From: Mesostigma viride
Lineage: Eukaryota; Streptophyta; Mesostigmatophyceae; Mesostigmatales; Mesostigmataceae
Assembly (NCBI GenBank): GCA_009746045.1
Contig: RPFO01002114.1
Coordinates: 1-35,618, forward strand
Length of the DNA: 35,618 nt
Direction: 5' to 3'
Part shown: piece by piece, positions 10,763 through 19,512 of the stretch
Layout: the number at the start of each line of letters is the position of its first letter
Position numbering within the stretch: position 1 is the stretch's first letter
The notes under the pieces: generated by a model
What the model was told of the DNA's origin: nothing
The model's input: the letters and a program-made list of their open reading frames with translations, nothing else
Database searches by the model: none
Translations under genes and position numbers: made by a program

Positions 10763-10788
10763 CAGGAACTCACAATAATACGTTCTTG
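10763..10788 (+). promoter_or_regulatory. Hairpin carrying the complement of the F1 primer-binding site
   Basis: ACAATAATACG at 10772-10782 is the exact reverse complement of 3900-3910. It sits mostly in the loop of a 7-bp hairpin (10763-10769 with 10782-10788, one G-U pair). The complement stops exactly at the base pairing with the first base after the LTR. Confidence 0.6.
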
Positions 10789-11075
10789 GCATCCTTTAAT
10801 CCCAGCCATTGGACTAGGTAATGTGCCTTGACTTTAATCTAGCACCAAGTTCCCAAGGAAAGGTTGGGAGCTGACCAAGGGGTCAGGGGATAACCTGGGG
10901 TGACCTCTGATTCACTGGCCAGTACACCTAGCCTGGTCCAAGGGCGTATATGTTGTTACCCAAAAGGAGGCAGGACCCTGGGCCCTATCAGGTCTGATCA
11001 ACCCCAAGGGACCAAGCGGTCTGTGGCTGAGTGAGCACAAGCAAGGTTAGGCTTGTTTCAAGCTGGTCCAGCTCC

Positions 11076-11093
11076 AAAAGAATAAAGGGTTGG
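11076..11093 (+). other. Polypurine tract of F1
   Basis: A purine-rich stretch AAAAGAATAAAGGGTTGG directly abuts the 3' LTR, the standard place for plus-strand priming. D has a similar tract ending GGATTGG. Confidence 0.65.
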
Positions 11094-11738
11094 AGTTAGC
11101 ATTTTGGGCAACCAATATGCTAAGTGGATGCAGTTTGGAAAGACCTTTCCAACGCCGTGCTGACCGCCTGAAACAGACAAGGGACGAGAAAGATATCAAG
11201 TCCCGAAGTCCTAGCCATCCGTGGCCGACTAGGATGCAGTCCTCTGGTATAGTGGACAGGACACGTGGCAGGCCGTGCCTGCCCAGGCTTAGCCTGTCTA
11301 TCACGTGACTGTGGTCCACGTAGACCAGGAGGAGCAGCAGCCTGTGACTAGTAGGGTACTGGAGCTGGCACAGGGCTGCAAGGATACTAGACCTTGCAGG
11401 CTTGTGACAGGTCCTGTACTTCCTAGGTTGCAGAGTCTAGGCAAATCCAGTACGTCCTGGCTCTGCACTGATGCCAGTGGACGTTGTGGATTTGCTTGCA
11501 CGCCTGCACGTGCCTCGTCATGCCGATGGGAACGAGGAACAACGCAAAGGATATAGCTTGGTCATGGGGGATGACCAGCTATCTCGGAAAGCACGAACCG
11601 TGGGTGCCACCTTGGTCGTGGAAGTGCCCATTGTGGTCGTGGCCTGGTGAACAGATTTAAGGTTGCTGCCTTGCAACATTGGCTAAGACGCACTGTGAAA
11701 GACCAAGAGCTCACATACGTTGGGAGCTCTTTCTAACT
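11094..11738 (+). repeat. Inner F1 3' LTR
   Basis: A 645-bp copy of the 5' LTR with about six substitutions and one extra G. It ends CTAACT and is followed by the target duplication CCAGC (11739-11743). Confidence 0.93.
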
Positions 11739-12859
11739 CCAGCTTGCTGGCTCCCAACCCCTCCTTGGGAACCTGCACCCTTGCCACCCTGAGCCCCCTG
11801 CCTCTGGCGCCTGAAGCGCTTACGCTTGTTGGGCCGTGCCCCATCACGGGCTGGGTACCCGGGGACATCACCTTGGCCCTGCACAGCGGAGGTGGCATTG
11901 CTGCCATGGGACTGGATAGCTTTGCAGGCAGGATCTGGCTTCCTTATGCTGAGGATTACAAGCTCCAGAGCACGCAAGGAGCCATCAGTCTGGTTAAGAA
12001 ACATGCGGGCACTGTTCCTCCCATCCACACTCAAACCCATACGGTCCAGGAAATAGTCTGCCAAGGCCCTATCTGTGACCAGGAAGCCATACTTGGCCCC
12101 CTTGTCCCTGATACGGTTGAGCCTAGCCCATTCCTCTGCCACAGGACCCACTATCTCAAAGGTGTCATACTGATGTTTATAGTAGTTGGTGAGGTTGAGA
12201 ACCTTGTCAGAGAACTCCTCCCTCAATCCATCCAGGAACTGTGCCCAGGTTAGCTTATCCTTGACACCAGTCCTAGCCTTCTCCCTGACACGCTCTGATG
12301 AGTCCCTGTTGCACGTGGATGAGTGAAACACTTGCACTAGGTTGACAGTGGGGTCCACGGAGAGTACAACCAGCTCCATGTCCTCTAGCCACTTGTCTAG
12401 AGCTTCCTGTGCTAGTGGTGGGTTAAGAGGCTTTTGTCCATTCATAAGAGTGACTGCACTCATGTGAGGCCTCGACCCTGGCAGCGCCTTCACCGGCTCC
12501 ACCACAGTGGGTGTCACAGCAACAACACCACTTGGGCCAGCAGGCACAGGGGAGATCATATCCACATGAAGCCTCTTACCATTGCCGTCAGCGGAGGGGT
12601 CCCTCTTACGCTTCTCCACGGCTGGTTGCCCATTCGCCACCGTTATTGCATCAGATTGCCCTGTCGCCCGCACCTTGCGCGCCTCCTCCACCGAGTCTTC
12701 GTGTCGCTTCTTGCTCCCTGGCCGCTTTCCCCCATCGCCGTCGCTGGCTGGGATCGCCTCTCCCACCAGCGTCTCCTTGTCCTTCCCAGGCTCCTGGCTC
12801 TCTCCAGCCGGTGCCCCCGCCTCGCCCTTGTCGCCGTCGCCCGGTTTGCCACGAGGCAT
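11739..12859 (-). CDS. Outer F1 gag, 5' part (interrupted by the inner element)
   Basis: The start is ATG at 12859-12857, giving MPRGKPGDGDKG and a charged, low-complexity N terminus of about 75 residues. A helical capsid-like core of about 200 residues follows (including LDKWLEDMEL and YYKHQYDTFEIVGPVAEEW), then a basic RPNKRKRFRRQRQ stretch and Gly/Gln-rich sequence. The reading frame runs open to the insertion and resumes at 3255, where the CCHC knuckle lies. Gag forms the particle and binds the RNA (family knowledge). It is the least damaged F1 gag here, but split by 8.5 kb. Confidence 0.88.
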
Positions 12860-12912
12860 TATATACAAGTGGGGACACAACAATAAAGGCGAAGGAAAAG
12901 GGAAGAACTGAC

Positions 12913-14103
12913 TCAAGCACTGGCGTCGCTGGGGGATGCCGTGGGCACCGTCCCAGCTACTGACTCAGCACCTGCTCGGTTCGCTGCCTCCAGCTCTCGC
13001 TCTTGAGCAGTGGCTGCGATGGGCGTCTCTGGCCGCTCCTCGTCGCTGCCAGCGGCGTCCTCCCCGTCGGCGTAGGGTCCTAGCACTCTGCTAACGGGTC
13101 GCCCGTCTGCAGATTTCTCCACTGGGATCCGGGGCTCGCTCCCACTTTGGCGATCCCACTCAAGGTTCTTCACCCACCGCGTCCCACCACCCCGCTTGTT
13201 GTTGCAGGCCCCACGACCACCGTAGTCGTGTTCGGGCTCTTGCGGGACGTGCAGCTCAGCACGACGTCGTGCAGCGTACCCTTCTACGGTACCGTCGCCT
13301 TCGTCTATCTGCTGAGATGAACGTTCGATGATCCCCTCTGGCTGATCAAGGAATTGGTAATGGAAGTCTTCTGGCGTTACCTCCCGACCCGTGATGACCT
13401 CGACCACTGGATCGTGTGCTTCTGGTTCCGCCGCCCGCGGTGTGTCGAGTGTCGACCAAATCCCAAATGGTCGTGTGGTTATCACCCACCGGTCTGCGTT
13501 ACCCCGTGACTCCTGTAACAGAATGTTCACGAGGTGTTCGCACGTTTGTGAAACCACCTCTGCCGACCACCAGGGGTTGTCGACTTCGCGCGCCTGCGCT
13601 TGCCTGATCACGTCCGGGACTTCAACTCCCGCGCCCAGCACAGAAGTTGCCACCTGATGGTTGAACAGTCGCGCTGCTCCCAGCCCAATGGCCACTATCT
13701 GGCCCAGTGCCTCCCGCGCCAAATCCAGCTGCGACACGGTCACGTGCCCGCCCTGGTGAGCCACCTCCAGACCGTAAATCGTCGAGGACAGCTCGTCCCT
13801 TAGCGACACAAACTTTTCGACGGCCTCTCGCGATAATTCGCCGGGAGCTGTCGAAGCCTCGAATATCTGCATCACAATGGGGTCGCTCGCCGCCGGCCCT
13901 GCTGCAGTTCCGCAAACTGCCACCCAACCTTTCTTCGCCAGCCCCCTTGCCAGGTACGCCGCCTGGACGAAGGTTGATGCGGTGCTCGGATGAGCGTAGG
14001 GATGAAAAGGTCGTGTTCGCTCCGGGGCTCCTACCCGAAGCTGCGGCTGCGAGCTCTGGCTTTGCGAAGGCTCAATGGCCTGTTCCCTCGGCACGTTGGA
14101 CAT
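12913..14103 (-). CDS. Outer F1 ORF1, intact 396-residue protein of unknown function
   Basis: The first ATG after the LTR is at 14103-14101, and the stop is TGA at 12915-12913. The next ATG (gag, 12859) is in another frame 53 nt on. I recognise no family. The N terminus is Ser/Gln/Pro-rich. Residues about 75-185 are predicted helical (SREAVEKFVSLRDELSS, then LDLAREALGQIVAIGLGAAR). A mixed region follows with a WVITTRPFGIWSTLDTPRAA segment, then a strongly acidic tail ending in PSDASA. An ORF in the same place exists in D. Candidate roles are an RNA chaperone, an envelope-like or Gag-like accessory protein, or a silencing suppressor. None is supported by a motif. Confidence 0.8.
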   Translation of the reverse strand: MSNVPREQAIEPSQSQSSQPQLRVGAPERTRPFHPYAHPSTASTFVQAAYLARGLAKKGWVAVCGTAAGPAASDPIVMQIFEASTAPGELSREAVEKFVSLRDELSSTIYGLEVAHQGGHVTVSQLDLAREALGQIVAIGLGAARLFNHQVATSVLGAGVEVPDVIRQAQAREVDNPWWSAEVVSQTCEHLVNILLQESRGNADRWVITTRPFGIWSTLDTPRAAEPEAHDPVVEVITGREVTPEDFHYQFLDQPEGIIERSSQQIDEGDGTVEGYAARRRAELHVPQEPEHDYGGRGACNNKRGGGTRWVKNLEWDRQSGSEPRIPVEKSADGRPVSRVLGPYADGEDAAGSDEERPETPIAATAQERELEAANRAGAESVAGTVPTASPSDASA

Positions 14104-14128
14104 GAAGATGTAAGGAGACAATAATACG

Positions 14129-14773
14129 AGTTAGAAAGAGCTCCCAACGTATGTGAGCTCTTGGTCTTTCACAGCGCGTCTTAGCCAATGTTGCAAGGCA
14201 GCAACCTTAAATCTGTTCACCAGGCCACGACCACAATGGGCACTTCCACGACCAAGGTGGCACCCACGGTTCGTGCTTTCCGAGATAGCTGGTCATCCCC
14301 CATGACCAAGCTATATCCTTTGCGTTGTTCCTCGTTCCCATCGGCATGACGAGGCACGTGCAGGCGTGCAAGCAAATCCACAACGTCCACTGGCATCAGT
14401 GCAGAGCCAGGACGTACTGGATTTGCCTAGACTCTGCAACCTAGGAAGTACAGGACCTGTCACAAGCCTGCAAGGTCTAGTATCCTTGCAGCCCTGTGCC
14501 AGCTCCAGTACCCTACTAGTCACAGGCTGCTGCTCCTCCTGGTCTACGTGGACCACAGTCACGTGATAGACAGGCTAAGCCTGTGCAGGCACGGCCTGCC
14601 ACGTGTCCTGTCCACTATACCAGAGGACTGCACCCTAGTCGGCCACGGATGGCTGGGACTTCGGGACTTGATATCTTTCTCGTCCCTTGTCTGTTTCAGG
14701 CGGTCAGCACGGCGTTGGAAAGGTCTTTCCAAACTGCATCCACTTAGCATATTGGTTGCCCAAAATGCTAACT
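14129..14773 (-). repeat. Outer F1 5' LTR
   Basis: A 645-bp reverse-orientation copy of the F1 LTR with AGTTAG/CTAACT ends. At diagnostic sites it is a mosaic: it matches the inner 5' LTR at some positions and the inner 3' LTR at others. It is followed on the minus strand by the same CGTATTATTGT primer-site candidate (14128-14118). Confidence 0.93.
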
Positions 14774-15229
14774 GCCGGCCAGGGGAGAGCTCTCTGATGC
14801 GCCCCCCGTGGGTCCACCGCCGGATGTGGATCAACAGGAGACTACCTTCCTTGTCTCCTTGGATCCCCGCCCCCGGCCTGACCGAGCTGGGTCGTCATCG
14901 TTACGTCCCGCGGAGGGACCCAGCGGGCCCACCACGTCGGCTCGACACTCACACCGTTCCGCGGAGGAACATTGCCTACATACTAGGGCTGAGACGCCAC
15001 TTCGTGTCGCAGAAGGCCCCAGTGAGACGGGCATTCTGGTGCCAGCGGAGCCCGTGGTACGCCTTGAGGCGCTCGTGGCAGCGGTACAATCGGGGCAAGA
15101 CCTGTTGCAGCGGTTGTTGGTCCAGCAGGGTCGTCAAGGCGATCACTCCGCCGCCACGTCCGTGGGCTATGATGCTGCATCCAGGGCTCCGGGGTCTTCG
15201 TACGATGAGTGGTCAATGGGGGATTTCAT
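14774..15229. other. Unassigned sequence between outer F1 and the E gag remnant, with a plus-strand coding-like ORF
   Basis: A plus-strand frame is open from about 14808 to 15584. Its first part has protein-like composition, including a heptad-like VVRLEALVAAVQSGQDLLQR stretch (about 15050-15115) and DEWSMGDFIRAV. The minus strand, where E's gag would continue, has no convincing frame. This may be a piece of a different element, or decayed E sequence. I cannot decide between these. Confidence 0.4.
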
Positions 15230-16472
15230 ACGGGCGGTGCCGGGCAGGGTGGTGAGGTACGGTGGGCCGGGGCCACGTACGGAAAAGCTGTGTGTGCTAT
15301 TCGAGGGACCTTCGTCTCTCCAGGCCCCTCCTGGCATGCATCTGCCCGATCCTCTGGTATTAAGGGGTTGCCATGCAGGGGCACACGGTGCCACGTGTTG
15401 CCACGCCCCTGAGAGCCACTGCCCCATTGGTGGGAGGACTTGTGGGTCTTTGGTGCCCCCCCCTGGCTGGCCCCCCCCTTGCGCTTGTGGCCTTGGGTGC
15501 CCTGGACCTTGGGGTCCTGGGCCTGGGGGTTTCCAGTTCCCAGGGGGTCCACCGCTTCCTCGATGTAGAGCATGGCAGCCCTGACTGAAGTTATCCCAGA
15601 GTGCCTTGAGGCCTGTGAGCAGGGTAGCCAACACAGAGGGTTGCAAACCAGCTTTTGTTAACCAGGTGTGGATGAAATACCTTGGTTGGAGCTTTAGGAG
15701 CTCAAGGCCTTTCTCTATCATTACCCTGTATGTTTTTGCATCCCCAGAGAGGTTATTTTTGTTAACCTTATAGGCAGCCAGCCAGTTGAAACGTTCTACT
15801 GCTTCCATGTGGTTGTTGGTAAGCACTAGCTGTTTCAGATCAGTGATTAAGGTAGGCCACTGCTCAATGGCTGCCTCATGTGTGAGGGTGCGTTCCTGAT
15901 AGGTTTGAATCAGTGCTCTAATTGCAGGAGATGATTGGTGAAAGGTGCCAGGATGAGGCCCTGAGAGCCTTAAACTGACGCCTAAGGTTTAGGCCTTCCA
16001 TCCCATACTCCAGAGCAAAGACAAACTGTTTGGCTTGTTCAATGGTATGTTGTCCCTCAGATAAACCAGCAATATTTATTTTTGATTCCTTTTTGTGGGG
16101 GTTATACACACCTGTTTGAGGGGGGTTTGCCCTCAGGAAGACATCGGTGGCGTGCTGGAGTCGAGCGGGGTCCAGGTTTATGGTGCCACGCTCGTACCTT
16201 GACATCAGGGCCCTAAGGCCATCCATTGTTTGCAGCTGGTTGGCTGACAATTGTTGGTCCTGAAGAGAGGCCAGCTGGGCCTGAAGGATGGCCAGCTGTT
16301 CTTGAATATCCCCTTGACGTGGGGGGGGCTCAGCAGGTGGGTTGGTGGGTGCCCTGGGCACCTCTGGACCTCCCCCCAGGGCCTCCTGGGGTCCTGGCAC
16401 CCCCCCCTGGGTGGGGAGGGGGCCCCAGCCCACAGGGCGAACCTGGGGTGGTGGGGGAGGGGGAGAGGGGGC
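15230..16472 (-). pseudogene. Element E gag, 3' portion (broken)
   Basis: On the minus strand a Pro-rich segment leads into a coiled-coil stretch (QLAILQAQLASLQDQQLS, about 16300-16250). A capsid-like helical region follows, with MDGLRALMSRYERGT, FVFALEYGMEGLNLRRQ and, after a frameshift near 15950, AVERFNWLAAYKVNKNNLSG and LLTGLKALWDNFSQG. Further frame changes follow toward 15230, and no zinc knuckle could be read. The sequence to its right in E resumes at 25779, beyond the D and hAT insertions. It resembles a retrotransposon Gag in composition and context only. It is not detectably similar to the F1 or D Gag by eye. Confidence 0.6.
16465..16472. repeat. hAT target-site duplication GAGGGGGC, left copy (right copy 25771-25778)
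   Basis: The 8 bases before the hAT's CAGTG end match the 8 bases after its right end at 25771-25778. An 8-bp duplication is diagnostic of hAT transposases. The two copies are now 9.3 kb apart because element D landed at the left tip. Confidence 0.85.
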
Positions 16473-16475
16473 CAG
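16471..16475. repeat. Element D target-site duplication GCCAG, left copy (right copy 24497-24501)
   Basis: GCCAG flanks D on both sides. It is formed from the last two bases of the hAT target duplication (GC) plus the first three bases of the hAT terminus (CAG). This fixes the order of insertion: hAT first, D second. Confidence 0.9.
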
Positions 16476-17170
16476 AGTTAACGCCAAGCGCATTGGCGTG
16501 ATCCTGATTCGGCATTTCTCTGCGATTCCAGCGGCACCGGAACGAGTTCATTCCGACAAGTATCAAGAAAGTTATGGCGTTCCGACTTCCCGGTCGCGCG
16601 CGAGCGCGAGCCGGCTGTTCTTCTAAGTCGGACGTGAATATTTGCCGACGACATATGGGGTCGACAGTAATTCCTGGGCTGACAGGAATTAGGTGCTGAC
16701 CTACGACGGTATTGGGTTAATACGTCGTACGCAGGAAATAGGAACCTTAACCTGTGGTCTGTGGTACCGCAGGCCTAGTCCTGGACTTCTAGGTGCAGAT
16801 GCAATAATCACTGTGGTGACTGTACTCTGTGGTCACTGTGCCTGTATGGCAGACCTACTGTATAGGAACTGGGCGCTGTACAGGTAGTGAATACTGTACC
16901 GGGGGTGTTATTACTGAGCAGGCCTCCTAGGCTGCTCAGGACTAGCAAGCACAGTGCACAAGTATATAAACAATAGGCCAGTGCCAATTGGGCATCTCTT
17001 GCGAGCCCGCCTCACGTGTGTGCCTTGACTTGGCAAACGCGTGTACAAGCCTCAAGTGTGTGAGCGCTGTAACATTATCCAATTTTAACAAAGCTCCGTT
17101 TCCAACCATATTCACACATTGCTGCATTGCAACCATATCCTTCACATTGCGTTTGCTAGGAACGTTAACT
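16476..17170 (+). repeat. Element D 5' LTR
   Basis: This 695-bp repeat recurs at 23800-24496. It starts with AGTTAACG followed by a small stem CGCCAA/TTGGCG, and ends CGTTAACT. A clear TATA box, TATATAAA, is at 16963-16970, so transcripts should start near 16995. A TGTAA string near 17070 may serve as the poly(A) signal if the host is a chlorophyte. Confidence 0.94.
16963..16970 (+). promoter_or_regulatory. TATA box of element D LTR promoter
   Basis: TATATAAA lies about 200 bp from the end of the 5' LTR, a standard Pol II retrotransposon promoter position. It is repeated in the 3' LTR at 24289-24296. Confidence 0.65.
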
Positions 17171-17180
17171 CAAATTACAA
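17171..17180 (+). promoter_or_regulatory. Putative primer-binding site of D (CAAATTACAA)
   Basis: The ten bases directly after the LTR are perfectly complementary to 23619-23628 in the D 3' UTR. They show no TGG start and are unrelated in sequence to the F1 site. Confidence 0.55.
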
Positions 17181-17263
17181 CCAGTCTCAGCGGAACGGCC
17201 AGGAGGGTCGTTGCTGGTTGCGGTGTGCAGCGTTGACGACGCGAGGAGCTCGTCCGGTGGTGA

Positions 17264-18175
17264 ATGGTGCAGGAAGAACAACGGCAGCAGGATTTCCGGT
17301 TTCGGCAGTCTGCTGGGGGTTCGATTTCGCCTGAATTGCGTCGTGTCGTTCGAGATCTATCTTTATTGCTTGCAGATCGTCCGCCTGTTAATCGCAGCTT
17401 CGTGCAATTCGTCGACGACCAGGTCGAAGATTGGGAGCGAATTCTGCGGCACGTCCAAACCATCGTCATTCCGGAGCACCGGAGCATCGACGACCTCGAG
17501 CAGAGCTTCACGGTTTGGTCGGCATCCAGACGGTGATTACAGCAGTAGCTGAGCGGGTGCGGACGGAGTTGGCGGCAAGGCGAGGAGAGGCTGCGGAGGC
17601 AGCTGGCGCAGTGCGACACGAGTTCGTGCCGGTAGCAGCGGTTGCGGGTGTACCACGTACTTTCGCAGGCGTAATCGGCGACGAGGGTGTTGCAGCGGGA
17701 CCAGTTAGGCGTGAACGACGCGGAGCGGAGCATACAGGCGGCTTGCAGAGGTCGGGGCGACAGCGGAAGCCATCACCGGAGGACACGCGCGGCAAGAGTC
17801 GGCAGGTTTCCGGAGCGAGCAAGGGTTCCTTTTCAGGAACTGCCCCAACCCCTTCGCGTTCGTGTGACGCGTTGGGAAGAGTTTGCCCCTCTTGGTTACG
17901 ATAGTGACCTTGAGGTGGGAGCAGGGGGCGTCGCTGGGCTAGGCGACGAGGCACTTGGCGACCACGAGGTGCCAAGATACAATCCGCGGGGTGCCAACGA
18001 CGGGTTGTCACCTGTCTACTATACCAACGGTGACGATTCTGTCATCGCGGGCCGACAGCGGGTCGACGACGGCGCAGCGGGTAGCAGGGTGCCAGAGCTG
18101 ATTGTGGTGAGCGACAGCGACAGCGACAAGGAGAACCAGGACGCGCCTGGGGCCAGCCGTGGTGGTCTTGCCTGA
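17264..18175 (+). pseudogene. Element D ORF1 (extra ORF upstream of gag), frame-disrupted
   Basis: ATG at 17264 opens 93 nt after the LTR, and the final stop is TGA at 18173-18175. The first ~85 residues (LRRVVRDLSLLLADRP, FVDDQVEDWERILRHV) look helical. The frame then changes near 17515 to a segment with VITAVAERVRTELAARR, and changes back near 17690. The tail contains VVSDSDSDKENQ, an acidic serine-rich motif. Position and size parallel F1 ORF1, but I see no clear residue similarity. No known domain. Confidence 0.6.
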
Positions 18176-18277
18176 GTGGTAACACTTGGCACTTTCCTTT
18201 CTTGTTCAGTAGCTTATATTGCTTTAATTGCTGCTTGGCCACTTGGCTGGCTGTAGCAGATCTGAACAGAGGCCATC

Positions 18278-19461
18278 ATGGATGATGGAGCTATTGACCA
18301 ACAAGCGGGCTTTATGGGCTTTGCGCGGCGCGGCGCTGGGATGGATGGACGAGATGGACGCGATGGACGCGGTGGACGCGATGGACGCGGGGACGGCCAG
18401 GCGCTGGGAGACCAGGCTGAGGTGCCAGATAATCAGAGCCAAGGATCGCAGGGCGGTCAGAACGCGCCAGCCGCAGATCAAGCGGCGCCTAAGCGACCGA
18501 CCGTGGCTGAGGGGTACGCGGTGCTAGGCCAGTTTCAGTCCATCAAGGACAATTGGCAGCCCCGGGATGCTGAGAGGATGTTAGAGGACATGAACTTGTA
18601 CACGGAGATATACCGGTGACAAGCTTCGCATCCTGGCGTCTAGTGCCTACATACGGCAGTCGGCGAGGCGGCTGTTCAAGTTTGTTCGGGAGCGACACGC
18701 GGCGGGGGACACCTGGGCGGCGTTTATGACGCGACTCAGGTGTTCCTGAGTGACAAGAGGACCATAGATGGGTCCCACCTGAAGCAAGAATACCTGGACT
18801 ACAAGCCCATCAAGGGGCAGCTAGTGGTCCACGCCTTTGAAGACTTCGTCAAGCTGAGGGAGGACGCCATGGCCAAGGGCTTCTTCGTCGCAGATCGGAT
18901 GGCCATGGGCGACTTTCTCAAGTCGCTGCAGCTGGATCCGGTCACCATGGATAATGTGACCATCCACATGCGACAGGTCCATGGCTGGGCAGCCATGACG
19001 GACCAGTTGTATGAGTGTTTCAGCGGCAAGTACGTGGGTGGTAAGCGCCCTCGTCAGGTGATGAGGAGGCCACTGAACCCACGGTTAAGTCCATGAGGGG
19101 ATCGGGCCACGGGGGCCCAGCGCCCTCGAGAGGGCCTGAGACCTCTTCAAGGGGTCGAGGAAGGTCCAGGAGGGGGCGTGACAGAAGGGCTGGACGGGGG
19201 ACCCCGCCGAAGTCGGGACATCCACAGTCCCAGTTTGACTTCAAGAGGGTGGGTGGTCCTCCCAAGGCTGGGCCCAGCAGTGGGACCTCACGGGACATCA
19301 GTCAGGTGGAATGTTATTTCTGCCAGGGGAAGGGTCACTTCAGGAATGAGTGTCCCTCGTACCTGAGGCAGGAAGGTCAGAGCAAGCCAGCTCAGGGTGG
19401 CAGCAAGGACAAGGCTGGTCCATCCCAGGATAAGGGCAAGGGCAAGGCTGCTGATCATTGA
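18278..19461 (+). pseudogene. Element D gag with CCHC knuckle, frame-disrupted
   Basis: ATG at 18278 starts a protein with a short MDGRDGRDGR-type repeat, then a capsid-like region (GYAVLGQFQSIKDNWQPRDA, later EYLDYKPIKGQLVVHAFEDF and FFVADRMAMGDFLKSLQLD). The segment about 18614-18740 is in another frame, so two compensating indels are present. At 19093 an ATGA overlap marks a switch to the third frame, which carries an Arg/Gly-rich stretch and the knuckle CYFCQGKGHFRNEC at 19312-19353. It ends at UGA 19459-19461. F-V-x-DR and L-x-DF-L-D strings are shared in place with the F1 Gag. Confidence 0.8.
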
Positions 19462-19512
19462 CTTGAGCCTGCACACATCCCTGAACCCTGGAGGGTGCCC
19501 CCAGGGGTGTGT
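19459..19512 (+). promoter_or_regulatory. Gag-pol UGA readthrough signal of D with downstream stem-loop
   Basis: The gag knuckle frame ends CAT-UGA-CUU and stays open in the same frame into pol. Starting 12 bases after the UGA, 19473-19483 pairs with 19502-19512 over 11 bp with one G-U. Inside the loop is a second stem, ACCC/GGGT, at 19485-19496. A leaky stop context plus a structure 8-15 nt downstream is the classical layout of readthrough stimulators in retroviruses and plant viruses. Confidence 0.68.

Larger units (their letters stand above)
10085..11093 (+). other. Inner F1 3' UTR (about 1 kb, non-coding)
   Basis: No coding sequence is seen. The region holds AATAAA-like strings (near 10391, 10474 and 11081), TGTAA strings near 10520-10540, a tRNA-like hairpin pair (10544-10590), a third small hairpin just after it (CTGGG/CCCAG with a 7-base loop, near 10621-10640) and the hairpin displaying the primer-site complement (10763-10788). 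Around 10750-10800 the sequence is a diverged relative of the last 50 bases of the F1 LTR. Confidence 0.75.
3256..11738 (+). mobile_element. Inner F1: full-length copia-like LTR retrotransposon (8.5 kb)
   Basis: A complete element lies between two 644/645-bp LTRs with termini AGTTAG...CTAACT. The order is LTR, ORF1 (3925-5109), gag (5162-6512), in-frame UGA, pol (6513-10084), 1-kb 3' UTR, polypurine tract, LTR. It sits in opposite orientation inside the gag of a sister copy. The LTRs differ at about six substitutions and one indel, so the insertion is fairly recent. ORF1, gag and pol all carry small deletions, so this copy is probably not autonomous. The integrase-before-RT order and the RNase H type place it nearest Ty1/copia, but the protease lies between integrase and RT (see findings). 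Confidence 0.93.
11739..14773 (-). mobile_element. Outer F1 retrotransposon, 5' portion (LTR, ORF1, gag 5' part)
   Basis: In minus-strand order this is the 5' LTR (14773-14129), ORF1 (14103-12913) and gag from 12859 to the insertion point at 11739. It continues at 3255. ORF1 and gag are intact here, unlike in the inner copy. The element begins at 14773 next to sequence starting GCCGG. Its other end, and so its target duplication, lies outside the window. Confidence 0.9.

Noticed and set aside
15918-16493. Reading E's gag remnant as a host gene
   Set aside because: It lies between LTR-type termini and nested insertions, carries several frameshifts and has Gag-like composition. A decayed element is more likely.
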